A stretch of DNA of 64,000 nt from Paraescarpia echinospica. Lineage: Eukaryota > Annelida > Polychaeta > Sabellida > Siboglinidae. The notes under the pieces were generated by a model that was given only the letters and a program-made list of their open reading frames with translations, searched no databases and was not told where the DNA came from. How positions within the stretch are numbered: the stretch's first letter is position 1; each line of letters begins with the position of its first letter. The position numbers were made by a program, and so were the translations under genes. Shown here piece by piece: positions 24,777-38,800 of the stretch. The DNA is taken from contig CM034543.1 in NCBI GenBank assembly GCA_020002185.1, positions 26,538,407-26,602,406 on the forward strand. Reading direction: 5' to 3'.

Positions 24777-25083
24777 TGAAGCAAGCAAGTTTTCGTTTAT
24801 AACAAGCGCGCACACCAGAGCACACGTTATAAAAAAGTTTACCGTTGCGAATGTCACTGCAACTTTGTGAATATGATATCACTTTTCATACCTTTCCAGA
24901 ATCAATGAAACATTTTGTAAATTAGGCCCAACAATAAGGCCAATATATACCATATGCCTACTAGAGTGTATACGAAGTTATGATAAATATAATGTCTAAC
25001 CGGTGACAAGTACAATATTAAATCATTTACACGGATGCTACACCAGAGTGTTCAGGATGACTTCATTAAACTGGAGGGTGGGG

Positions 25084-25468
25084 TTGATGCTCGGTGGTGT
25101 TGACAATGTTCCACTGGAGGAGTGGGGTTGATACTCGGTGGTGTTGACAATGTTCCACTAAAGGGGTTTGGTTGATGCTCAATTGTGTTGACAATTTTCC
25201 ACTTGAGGGGTGGATTGATGCTCGATTGTGTTGACAACGTTCCACCTGAGGGGTGGGGTTGATGCTCGTTAGTGTAGAAAATGCTCCACTAGAGGGGTGG
25301 GGTTGATGCTCGGTGGTGTTGACTATGTTCCACTAGAGGGGTGGGGGTTGATGCTCGGTGGTGTTGACAATGTTCCACTAGAGGGGTGGAGATTGATGCT
25401 CGGTAGTGTAGACAATTTTCCAATAGAGGGATGGAGTTGATGTTCGGTAGAGTACACAATATTCCAGG
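25084..25468. repeat. 44-bp minisatellite, nine units
   Basis: Units begin TTGATGCTCGG at 25084, 25128, 25172, 25215, 25259, 25303, 25348, 25393 and 25437, at 43-45 bp spacing. The consensus includes TGTTGACAATGTTCCACTAG and AGGGGTGGGG. Open frames across it are artefacts. Confidence 0.95.
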
Positions 25469-26398
25469 CGTTGCATGCCTCTTGTGAAGAGCATACGTTG
25501 CGGCGCCTCGACATGAGAGAGTAGTACTGATGGTGTAAATGTAGATTACAAAGGCTCCTTATTAGCCTAATGTTCTTGCGATAATTTGAAATCATATTTG
25601 TCCTGTATATTTACAACGTAAACTCGTGTGTTTCTACGATTGTTCCAAGTCACGTAAATACGCATAGCATAAGGCTAAGTCTACGAATAGTAAAATGTTG
25701 GTTTCACATCAAACCAGCCCAGCCGTAGTTATGTCCTTCGGATGCCGATGCAGAATTTCGTCCGGATCCGTCAAGAAATGTGGCGTGGCCGTGTATAAAC
25801 AACACCAGAGAGAAGAAAGACAGATAAACTAAAACTGAGATTTATAAAGTAGATTCACTGCGATAACCATGTCTCAAACATATATGGGAAGTTGTCGATA
25901 CAACATGAGGATTTATCGATACTATGTATATATATATATATATATATATATAATACCGAATAAGAAATTGATACAGGCTATCAATAACACAATAAGAGGA
26001 CCTATGTGTCAATAAAAGAAGGCTTAAGCCTTAGAGATTATATATTCGTCGACATTTGATGAGGAAGAGTCATAGCCTGCATCAGAGCGCGCGGTTTGCA
26101 TAGTGTTTCGCCGGCCGGCGTTTGATGGTACGCGGTGGTTGTTCGTCTCGACCGGTTTACGTAGCGACAACACGTCACCTATTCAACAACAGCGATAGAC
26201 AAGGCGGCGTTAAATGAGGCGTATCGAACGCATTTTGGCTGAGTGTCAAGAGTCGACCACTGCGACGTGGCAGTCGACTGTCGACTTGTCGTAGTCAACA
26301 GCCCTGTGTCGCCAGCCGAGTATGGCGTACGACTATATGCGACTCAGTGTCGACACGACTGCACCTTGACAGATCCGTCCGACGCACCCAGACACTGC
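25469..26398. other. Non-coding stretch with (TA)n
   Basis: (TA)n at about 25,926-25,952. GTCGAC and AGTCGAC words are frequent between 26,240 and 26,360, just upstream of a TATA-like box. No gene recognised. Confidence 0.5.
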
Positions 26399-26463
26399 TA
26401 TAAATAGGCGGCAGTCGAGTGTGCCTGCATACACAATGACAGCTCGCCTCGCCAAGCGCTCAG
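26399..26463 (+). promoter_or_regulatory. Candidate TATA promoter and short first exon
   Basis: TATAAATAG at 26399-26407 is a consensus TATA box. An ATG follows at 26436. A short frame (M-T-A-R-L-A-K-R-S) then runs to CAG|GTAAAT at 26463/26464, a good splice donor. Spacing would put transcription start near 26,430, almost at the ATG. No downstream exon in frame was recognised. Joined to the ankyrin acceptor at 32568 the frame would stop at once, so it is not a coding first exon of that gene. Confidence 0.3.
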
Positions 26464-28217
<1,754 letters not shown>

Positions 28218-28834
28218 CTTTCAGATGCATTAGGTAGGCGGTAGAGTACACACTGGGTCGATTCGAAGAGGTAGCCCCAGCTGTGTTTAATCGACATGTG
28301 TCTAAATGAGTTCGTGGGTGGACATTGCCCCAGGGGCATATTGATATACTCACGAGTTGGCGTCCGAGGTTGTTGTAGACTATCAGTTGAACTCTCAGAG
28401 CAGTAATTTCCTTACAGCATACAATTTGACCACACCAATTCATCTCCACTGTTCAACTGTTTATTTCAGGAGACAGATTTATGAACGTCGTCTGACGATA
28501 AATTGATGTTTATGAAAAAGAGTATTTTATATAGATAACAGCCATCCTATCATCGTATGCTAATATTAGTTGTACATTATGGCGACTCCGTGCAATTGTT
28601 CAAACATAGTGTATTCGCATCTCTCAACAAAACTTGGACTTTGTGCTGTGTTGCGTCCAAAACAGTGTTCATCGTGCCTTTACTTCCAACAATTAACAAT
28701 CTACCGGTGTCTTCGCCATCAGTGGTCTCAAGACGGTGGTCTCCTTGGATTGCATTTATGGTTACAGACATAGATTTGTGACAAATCAGGGGAACACACT
28801 GGCAGTCACATCTGGAATGCACTATGTCTTTAAG

Positions 28835-28912
28835 TTGTATCTAGGAGCCTGAAACGTACTGATTGCATGGCGGGTTCGAATCCACCTGTGGCAATTCCGC
28901 TCATTCCAAGTT
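28835..28912 (+). repeat. tRNA-derived SINE or tRNA relic (B box only)
   Basis: GGTTCGAATCC at 28873-28883 is an exact Pol III B box, in the context GCGGGTTCGAATCCACCTGT that resembles a T arm. No convincing A box, anticodon arm or acceptor stem is present upstream, so it is at best a degraded SINE. Confidence 0.4.
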
Positions 28913-30224
28913 GATTCTGTTCGGTCAATTTTACAAATGAGTACGGGGCTTTATACAGTGTTTTATACATCTGAACAAACAGTCGTCGCACTGTGAATAC
29001 TGAGTGCGTCACTGTGGTCGTTCAGCTCAAGTGCTCGTTCAACCGAAACATGCTAACGTACAATTTAAATGTGTGCCATTGTTCAGATCTTGCAGATTGT
29101 ATTGCCGGCTGCATTCTGCCGTCAATGTGATTTGACCCTATCGCTTTGGACGCCGGTCACTGTGGGATCGAGGACACGCAAACACGCGCATTATCAAGTG
29201 CATATCGTTAATGTCAAAACTAATAATATCAGTGCCGTGATATATCACCAGTAGGTGTACAGAACAATAAACGACTGAGTGGCTGTGATCGTAAACGGTG
29301 ACACGGCAGCCAATGTTGGAGGTTCTGGTCAGGTTACTCCAAGTAAATATGAAGCACGCCTGTGTACATATCTAATACATTTAGTTGGTTCGTGTATTAC
29401 CTGATCCTGCCTGTGTATGCATCTAACACGTCTAGTTGTAAGAAATTTGTGTTACACTAGTCCGGCTGTCCAATGTCCAGTACGTCGACACGTTGATTGG
29501 TCAGAGCGCTGCATTTTCTGAACAGCGAACTTTCCGGTTGAATGTTCGTCCTCAGATGGACGACTGTGACATCAACATAAATGTTCAGGTCATCTTCATC
29601 GTTGTCGTCGTCGTCATCATCGCTATCATCACAGTCATCATCAGTATCAGCATCATCACCACCACTACCATCAGCATCACCTTCATCACCACCATCCTCC
29701 TTCTCCTCCTCCTCCTCACACCATGGTGCTATCGCCTCTCGGAATGTGGGCTATCGTGGATCGCCACTACGCTTTGTGTTGCGTCGTTCTCACAGGATAT
29801 TCGTCCTTCGTGTTTCCCATCCGTGCCCTGCAGTTGTATGTTTGTGTGGCTCTTGTCCTTCCTCTACCTCTCCTGCAGCATCCATTCCCTCTAACATTTC
29901 ACATTGTATTCCTTCTTGTGACGAGAACAATTATAGTCCGTGTTTCCGAATTGTATTGAAGATCGAGTTGCAACTTAATCCAGTCCACAGTATAGTGCAA
30001 GATATTCGTTATATATTCAATCCAGCTTATACGTCATAGTCTCCTTAATCAAACGCAGTATCGCGAATGTTTCTGGTCTCCGCTGGTTTCTTTTTGGAAA
30101 TAGTCCAAGTTTCTGCATCTCAGTAGCTTCCTATGTACCGAGCCACCACAGGGTACAAATAGAAACTGTGAATTGCGTGACACGACACGGCAACGGCTCG
30201 CGCAATTACTTTGCAATTCCACGA
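28913..30224. other. Non-coding stretch with (ATC)n/(TCC)n low-complexity sequence
   Basis: 29,588-29,720 is trinucleotide-rich (GTC, ATC, ACC, then TCC). The remainder shows no gene or element I can name. Confidence 0.55.
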
Positions 30225-30410
30225 AGCGACAGACACTTGAAGAGAAGATGGATATGAATAGGTCACACACTGAGGACACCAGCAACAAATATCACACAAG
30301 CAATTACGTGGAATGCTACAGGGGAAGATAAGAAGAGGAAGGCCAAGGAACACCTGGCAAAGAGACATTAAGAGGGAAAGAAGATGGGTTAAACCGGTAG
30401 GAAAATCTAT
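30225..30410 (+). pseudogene. LINE ORF2 C-terminal fragment
   Basis: The plus-strand translation reads R-R-W-I-stop-I-G-H-T-L-R, then I-T-W-N-A-T-G-E-D-K-K-R-K, then H-L-A-K-R-H-stop. This matches the common LINE C-terminal pattern of an IGHxLR block, a TW/LxWNxxG block and a basic stretch. Two in-frame stops and no upstream RT make it a relic. Confidence 0.6.
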
Positions 30411-31932
30411 AAAATTGCATAAAACCGACAGAAGTGGAGAACCATGGTCGATGGATTATGCATCCAGCGAGTAAACAGGCCAAAGTAAAATAAGTAAAGA
30501 CACTCGGGTTATTGCGAAGGCTCTGAAGTCGCTGTCATGACAAGATAGTTCTTTCTTTCGGACTACATTATTCTCTGTAGTGTTTATGTCTAAGAACGAG
30601 AGTCTAGGCGCAATATAAATAATAAATTACATTGTTGGACAGGATATCGTGATCGCGAGAAGGTGGTCTCAAAGTAAATTTACAGTGTGCGCCATATTCG
30701 TTCAAGCTTAGCCCGTTCGCTGATCATTTCACAACCTGCTGTCAGAATGTTACGCATGGGGACTCAGTGGTCTGATATATGAACTGTCACCGCCGTTTTA
30801 AATGGTATACTGCTAGGCGGCAGGGGCGACGATAGAACATGCAAATGGTTAATAAATTTGAATGTCAAGTAACGTAAACGCTATGTATATATTGCACACT
30901 TCACGCGACGAGTGTTGTAAAAGGGTAACTTTACGATCAGGCCCATGGAAAGCGTGCCCGGTGTATCTTCTGTTTGAATCATAAGTGAGGATGTTGCGCA
31001 CTCGTCTCTGTAGTTGTTTTTCTGCCGTAACAATATCATATATCAATTGCGTGTGCGAGCGTGCGTGCGTGCGCGCATGTGTGTGAATGTATGTGAGTGT
31101 GCGTGTGTGTCTGCGTGTGTGTCTGGGTGTGTGTCTGCGTGTGTGTAGTGTGGTGTGTGTGTGTGTGCGCGCGCGCATGCGCGTTTGTGTGACGGTGTTG
31201 GTGTCTATTTTACTTTTATGTGAGACTTAACCCGTGGTAGATACTTCAAGAATAGGGAAGGCCGCATTGGCCCTTGGAAGGTCCTACATATTTTCATCGT
31301 ATAGTGCAATTGTGGTGTCGACACACTGCAACTGTTATGGAACGGCCAGTCGTCATGCTATAACATATCGCTGGGTTTGTGCGTGGAGAACGCCGACAGT
31401 CTCAGCGTCCACTTTCGCCGTTAGCTGTTTAACTGGGAGGAAAGCAACGAAGACACACCGATATGTCATGAGACGAGCCAGCGCTACTGCACGCGCTGCT
31501 CGGAGGTAAACAATCGATGCCGCGCCATCTGCAAGTTAGACAACAATGGGCAGCAGGAAGTGGACTGCCAGAAATGACCGATGCCCCAATAAACCGTGAG
31601 ATTATCCCATAACGACCGACATATATGCCCAATATACAGTGGCGCTACGTTATAGTGTTGACGTTTCGAATTAAGCTGCCGCGGCGAGTTGAATTAACAT
31701 ATATCCACACGACCAGTTTCAAATGCAGCTACAGGGCGTGTGAATACATACATATGCATATTCAGCTGATGAGTGGCGGTGATGTTATTCCCGTTGTCAT
31801 CACACGAAAACTTATTATTAGGATAATCCATGCATCTGATTAGGACACGTTATATGAACTGCAGGATATCCAAAACCGGCAATCAAATAAAGAACATCAC
31901 TAAAAATGTGAATACGTTGACATATTGAAATA
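30411..31932. other. Non-coding stretch with GT/GC-rich simple sequence
   Basis: 31,050-31,185 is GTGTGTGCG-rich simple sequence. No gene recognised elsewhere in the stretch. Confidence 0.5.
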
Positions 31933-32108
31933 CAGTCGAGCCTCACTTTAGGGTCACTTCGGTATTATAGCCACCTCGCAATTAAGGTCACTCTAAGGTA
32001 GTCTCAAATTATTTAACAGTATGTAAGAGTAAAGTGTATGAAATTAGTCTCGCTGATACCGTCACCTTGCCCAGAGCCGAGGATGACCAGAATAGCGAGG
32101 TTCCCCTG
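31933..32108. mobile_element. pogo/Tigger-like MITE
   Basis: TA then CAGTCGAGCCTCACTTTAGG at the left, and GAGGTTCCCCTG then TA at the right. The right end reversed reads CAGGGGAACCTCGC, so both ends follow the CAGT-GRNCCTC pattern of pogo/Tigger elements with a TA target duplication. At 176 bp it has no coding capacity. Confidence 0.7.
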
Positions 32109-32567
32109 TACACGGTTCGACGATCATTCTCGCTCATCAACACAAACGTTGTATGTTCGTAAGTTGTAGTAGTGTACGTGCAGCGGCTGTATTCAAAGAT
32201 GCACTAGTATTACGGGATGTCCAACACGCTTTATGACGACCACCGACAGAGTGAGTCATCGAAACGGAAATCGTTGCACTCTCTCTTTTACGAGCTAACA
32301 ATTACCGCGACATTTGTTTGCGCAACAAAAAATCACCCCAGTACGCCCGCTAGCAGCGACACTTTTTGGAGGATTCGTCTCCTCAATCAGTGCCTGACAA
32401 GTGGGTGGAGCACGTATTTACATGGTTGTAAAAGGAAACTCTGCAGGAGCTGCAGACTATAAAGCTGTAAAAGTCTACTTTCTGTATTCCGTAAAATTAA
32501 GAATATATTTATGAACATAAATTGCTTACGACATTAACCTAAGAGTTGCACTTGCTTGTATTTGCAG
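32109..32567. other. Upstream sequence of the ankyrin gene
   Basis: No coding exon seen. It ends in TTGTATTTGCAG, a good splice acceptor at 32567, so a non-coding first exon probably lies upstream and was not identified. Confidence 0.5.
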
Positions 32568-32814
32568 GAAGCTAACGCCAACAATGGACGACTCGAGTGA
32601 CGAGTGCGGCGTGTCCCAGATGCTTCGCCTGGTGCATGCCGGGCAGGTGGAGAGACTGCGAGTGATAATAGGCGGTGCTGGTGACGTCGCCGAGCTGTGT
32701 ACGACGAGCGGCGAGGATGGGTGGTCCGTGTTCACACTCGCGGCAGACCTCGGCAACGCCGAGCTCGTGCGGCTCTTGTGTGACGCCAGAGTCCCTGTCA
32801 ACCAACCAAACAAG
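32568..32814 (+). CDS. Ankyrin gene exon 1 (coding from 32584)
   Basis: Acceptor TTTGCAG at 32567, then 16 nt of 5' UTR. The ATG opens M-D-D-S-S-D-E-C-G-V-S-Q. It holds the N-terminal helical cap and repeat 1 and ends at AAG|GTGGGC, phase 0. 77 codons. Confidence 0.8.
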
Positions 32815-35800
32815 GTGGGCACAGGCGACAATTTCTGGTTCTAGATTTGCTTTCTCTTTTGTCGTGATGCTTTGTGGGATGTGGTCCGCGTAATTAACTG
32901 ACTAGGATTTTGTTGTGTATACGCACATGGCTCCTTCTTTTGTGAAAGCCAAAACATTCTGAATGGGACTTCAAGTTACGTTCATTACCGCCCGACTAAC
33001 ATACTTGGATGTTAACCGGTTATTTGTTTTTTTTCCAGGTCGGGTCTTTGATGCCCATGCACTACGCATGCGTGCAAGGTTACAAGGAGATCATCGACAT
33101 CCTGCGGAAGCACGGAGCCTCGTTCTGCGCCAAAGGCAAGGCCGAATGGACGCCACTGCACTTCGCGTGCGAGTCGGGTCACGTGGATATTGTACAGGAC
33201 ATCCTCCAGTGCGGCGTCGACGTCAACGTCCAGGTACTGGTCACGTGATGCGGAAATGTCTTGGGTTTAGGTCTTTATTATTTTTTATTGACGTTTTGTC
33301 TATTACCGAGTTCATTCAGTTGTATAAAATTAATGAATACCTGACCGACAGTAGTAGATGTGGGAATAGTCGCAGCTCAATAATTGCTCAGGTAGCAAGA
33401 TACTGGCAGTGTGGAACCAAACATAATCTTCCTGGGCATACTTTTAGGGGGAAAACAAAATGTTTGGTAAAATGTATTGTGTGCTTTCACAATTGGTCAG
33501 TTCGGCAGGGGTTTACGGAATGCAAGATCCTGCGTCCTATACGCATAGAAACAGTACCAGGACGCGTGCAAAATAATCGTTGAGTCCCACGGGACGCATG
33601 CGTATCAATGGTATATAACCAACATATCAGTTCGTTTGGTATTTCTTTTCACGAGTCCTTCCAAATAAACATTTTTCGTAGGCGTATGGTTCCCGATTCT
33701 GAAGGGTGCCTAATCTTCCGCGTGGCGCCACCTTGCGCGTAGTTTTGCAGAAAGGCCTCTAGGAACTGATTCGAGAACCAGAATACCCTTCCAATCCGTA
33801 CACATGTCCGTTCAGGCTTCAGCGTTTGAGCGCAATCGCTGTGCGTTTTAAGACTTCTTAGTTTATTAGTGATCAAAACAATGCGACTTACGAACATTCT
33901 TTTGTATAACTAACCGGTGGTTATCACCAAAACAAACGTACGGCGACAATGGTAGCAACAGAGAATGCAAGCACTCCGATCCCGACTCCCATCCCGGGGC
34001 CGATCGCGCCAGTCGCTCGTCCAACAATCGAACCGATTTGATACCACAGTGTGTTTAAGCCATAATTCCACATTGTTTCAGATATACAGTACACTGTTAT
34101 AAAATACTGATTTGAAGGCACATTTGAGGCCCAAATAGCGCTCCGGTTTGCGTCAACATGCGGTTTATTAATAATGCTTGTTTCAAGTGCGGCGTGTAGT
34201 AACCCGCGACCACAGCGGCGCACACTGATACAAACCTGATCGAACGTTATTTGGGACATTATAATATTCCTGAAACGATGTGGAATGATGGAATAAACGC
34301 ATTGAGGTATAACATTTAGGCATAACAGTCATAATGCCGAAATCGGGATGGACCTTGATTCTACACAACATCACAATTAAGTGTCCGCCGCAAAGTATAA
34401 TGCGCAGTTCCATCTGCTGCTTACTGGCTACTCCAATGCTACTGTCATCACCACGGTCAGGTTTCCCGCCACCGAAACAAATTCAGGAGCCTTCCAAAGT
34501 GAATCGTGGCTTCCTCGATACCCTTAGCTTAGTCTTAGGAGATCTTCCAATGTGACATTTACACGTAAGCAAAGGCATCTAGCAGACTAGCACGCCCTCT
34601 CATAAGAGAGGAAGGCTGCTTTAACTTCCAAAACTACATCGAGTATCAAGGGAAAACATAAACAAATGAAACAGTATATTGTAACAAGGCATGTTTTGTT
34701 ATGTTCTTGTTAGTATCAAACTAATAATAATAATAACCGGGTTTACGTGGGTTGTATAAGTTGTGATATTTATAAAACAATATAGAAGAGCAATTACAAA
34801 GAACAATAAGTGGGACCCTCGCTACAGGCTTGGGACCCCCTCTAGGGACCCCCCCCCCCGAAGAAGGCTGGAATCCCGAGGACCATTGAACACAAACATC
34901 CAGGTAAACCCCTGAGTCAATTGGTTACTTGTCACAACTAATCAATGATATCTGCGCAAACCATCTAGCATAAGATGTTATATTTTTATGATCAAAATAA
35001 GTTTCAGTTGGTACTATTTCGCCACTTTGAGAGTTTCCTGAACCTTACTAGAGATTCCGCGTCTAAAGCATTACGCATACATTCGTTCTAAAGATTGAAC
35101 GAATAATTACATTTTACTGTTGTAAACTATATTTAGAGAGAGGAATTAAGAACGCGTTTCTCACTTATGTTATTCAAACCATTTATGGTCCAACAATAAC
35201 GACCATGGATGTTTCTCTTATGTCGCCAGACAAGGGAAGGTTACACGCCCCTCTACTTGTCAGCACAGAGCGGCCACTCGGACGTCATCAAGCCTCTCGT
35301 CTTCCACGGCGCCGACCACGGCATAGTAGAGGAGGACCGCTGGACCGCACTGCAGGTGGGGACACTCTGCACTCAGATCAGTGATGCCGTCTAGCGGTAA
35401 CAGCCAAACTACGTTTCTGTGGCTAGACTCTTCTTGCCGGTTTACCAAAGGCGGACGGGAGCCGTCAACACGATACAACATTGTAGTAGATTTTGAATTG
35501 CACCACCTTTCAGGAGAGGGCTGGCAAAGTGTCAAACAAAAAGAACATAAAGATGGGCCTTTTAAAGTAGTGGCTGGATGTCGTAACTGCACACTCAGTT
35601 TTGTCCCCCAGTAGCACGTTTCATTGATGCGAGCAGTTTTATATTAAACGGTCGCGTTTGTATATACCATATCACCGAATTCTCAACGCCTGGTGAATGC
35701 GACCATTCGTGGGCAGGATTAGACGGCCCGGGATTTACTATTCCTCGAAAACAGCTCTAATTTGCAAAAACATATTCATAGATCGTTGTTTGTGGTACAT

Positions 35801-38800
35801 TCGCCAAAGATTATTGAGTTGGCACAATGTTGTCCTAAAGGCGGCTGCCGAGAACGGCCATACTGAGGTGGTGAAGTTACTTCTGGCTGCCGGCGCTGAC
35901 GTCAACTGGCGGAACCACGAGGGCGTGACGAGTCTGTATATGGCGGCACAGAACGGCCACGATCAGGTGGGCACATACCACTATATTATTTATGTGAACA
36001 AAATTTAAAAAGAAGGGAAAAGAGAAACTATAACAAACTTGGCAAACTAAACGTGCATACGTGCGTGAGTGCATAGAACATACATCGGTTTGATTATTGA
36101 CAATATATCAACTACCTTTAATCGTTCGATTATTTAGGTTGATTAACACATACGTTGAGTAATGTTCTTTGTGTCAGTTGCCTAACGTAGCAGTGCTGTC
36201 TAGTGGAACGTTAAAGGTGCCTCCTCAGTTCGATTTTCTTGCTTGTCTCATTTCAAATTTAATTAACAATTGAAATGCTCACCTGACTGCACAATTCGAG
36301 TGTGCAGGTGTTATTATGTTGATGCTGCTGACCTTCTTTGTTCATTCTCAAAAACACATATCTGACACATTCTGGCTAAATGTCGGCCCGGCAATTGGCT
36401 TTGGCAAGATACCAGATGTTGCCACCTAAATCTATTCTTCCGTTCATTTAAACAAATAAGCGCCGTTAAACCTACTGCTGGTGTTATTTAAACTATTCAC
36501 ACATTACAAGATATCTGGCCATAAAAGTACTGGATTTGTAATGGGTTAAACCAGTTGAGGAGGCACCTTTAATAAAGCATCGTCTTGAGGAGGCACCTTT
36601 AATAAAGCATCAACTTGAGGAGGCACCTTTAAGAAAACATCGAATTAAGGAGGCACCTTAAACAAAAGATCAACTTGAGGAGCCACTTTTAATAGGACAT
36701 CCTCCGCAGGTCGTGAAGCTGCTGGTGCTCAGCGACGCCGACCCGAACGTAACAGAGGAGGACGGCTTCGCGCCGCTACACGTCGCCTGTCAGAACGGCC
36801 ACCGCGGGGCGGTCGAGGTCCTGCTCTACGCCGAGGCTCACCCTAACCTAGCGACCCGCTCCGGGGGGCGCTGGTTCCCGCTCCACTACTCCGCCCAGGA
36901 CGGGTTTGTTGATATCATGCAGCTACTGCTGAAACACGGCGCCGACGTGAACAGGTATGTAAAAGACAAGGGGAAAATGTTAACGGTATGGGTCAGGTGT
37001 GAACGGTGTAGGACATGTATTAACAGCACAGTGACAGGTGCTAGTGGTATGCAAGAAGCGTGAAAGGTAATGGGAAGGACTGAACAGGTACATATCACGA
37101 GGAAGGTGTGAACGGCAAGGGGCATATATGAACCGGCATACAACCTAGGGAGGACATGAACGATTTGGGGGAGAGTTTTGACCTTGCTATATTTTGGGGC
37201 TTTATAAATATAAAAAATTCCAATAATCCAACAAAAAAGATGGGTGGGTGAAGGGTCCATTTAAAAAATTGGAAAGATGCTTCCACTGCCGACAGAGACC
37301 GGCACATGTGACTTGTGCACAGAGAAAAAAGAAACGCACACACGACAGCAACAACGACACCCAGTCACCTGCAAAAGTGAGAAAGCTGTATACAGAATGC
37401 AAAGTGTGTTTGAAAAATGTCCCTAGCCCTCACTGCTTAGTCAAACACAAGAAGGATACAGACCACATACAGAAGAAAAATTAGTTACTCTACAGAACAC
37501 GAAGTACGGACAAATTCTGCTCTTTATATACATTGTCAGTTGTGCCTGTAAACGTGTAGTTAGTTGTTGATATAATAAACCAGTTGCAATTCACTGACGT
37601 GTAATATGTTTTAACCATTCTTTTCAATAGAAAGAATTGGGAACCTGTCTGTATATACCCCAGGTAATTATTTTTTGCAACTCCGTCACTTGAAGACGTA
37701 GATACATGTCAATGTATTACTGCAATTTGTAGCCCTTTCCAATTTTTTTGGATGAGGGTGGATGGGTGGCATCGATCCTATCCAATTGTTTTGGGATTAT
37801 TGGCATTTTTTATTTACAAAGCCCCTTAGTACCTTTTGCCAATGTATAATGTAGTTTGGATGTTTCGCTTCTTAACTCTTTTTGTAGTTTTGTGTATTTT
37901 TTATCCTATTGTGATGAGATGTATTACTACGATTTGTTTGCATATTATGAATAGGTAATGAGATCATAAGGTACGTTATTGATAGATGTAAAATGGTTGA
38001 TGGTAAACTGAAGATATTAAAAAACACATCAGTTGTGACATTGCAACCATCTGGCCTGTTTACAGTGCTACGGCGGAAGGACACACGGGCCTCCACATCG
38101 CGGCGGAGAACGGCCACCGTGAGGCCGTGGCGCTGCTCCTGTCACATGGTGCCGATGTCACACTGACGGACCACGCTGGTTGGCTGGCTCTGCACCATGC
38201 CGCCCAGAACGGCCACATCGGGGTTATCGAAGCGATGCTGGACGGCGGGGTGGACGTCGGCGCCCGCACTCACCTCGGCCACTCGAGCCTCCTGATCGCC
38301 ACGCAGAACCAGCACCCGGATGTCGCGGGACTTCTGCTGCAGCGAGGCCCGGCTGACGTCAACCAGCAGGACGACTCGGACGGACTGAGTCCGCTACACG
38401 CGGCGGCTCAGAACGGTGATACGGACATGGTGGAACAGCTCCTGATCGCCGGGGCCTCGGCCAGCCTGCCGGACGCCAACGGATGGACAGCGCTGCATTA
38501 CTGTGCGGAGGGAGGTTTCGATGACGTCATCGCGACGTTGTGCGAGCGCGGCGCGGACGTGAATGCGCAGACCGCCGACGGACGGACACCGTTCCGCGTG
38601 GCTGCGCAGAACGGTCACGTGGACACGATGACGTTAGTGCGATCACGCGGGGCCGATCACGACATCGTTGACTACGTCGGACGGTCGGCGATGCACGCGG
38701 CTGTCGTGAACGGACACACGGGAGCGGTCGGTGAGCTTCTACGGCTCAGCGCTGACGTCAACCGGAAGACGTACCACGGCTGCACCGCCATCTACCTGGC

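Noticed and set aside
29581..30039. 152-codon Ser-rich frame
   Set aside because: The Ser-rich part is a translation of (TCA/TCC)n low-complexity sequence, and the rest shows no domain.
33924..34259. 111-codon minus-strand frame with a hydrophobic glycine-rich end
   Set aside because: It runs antisense through a MITE-like element inside an ankyrin intron; no family recognised.
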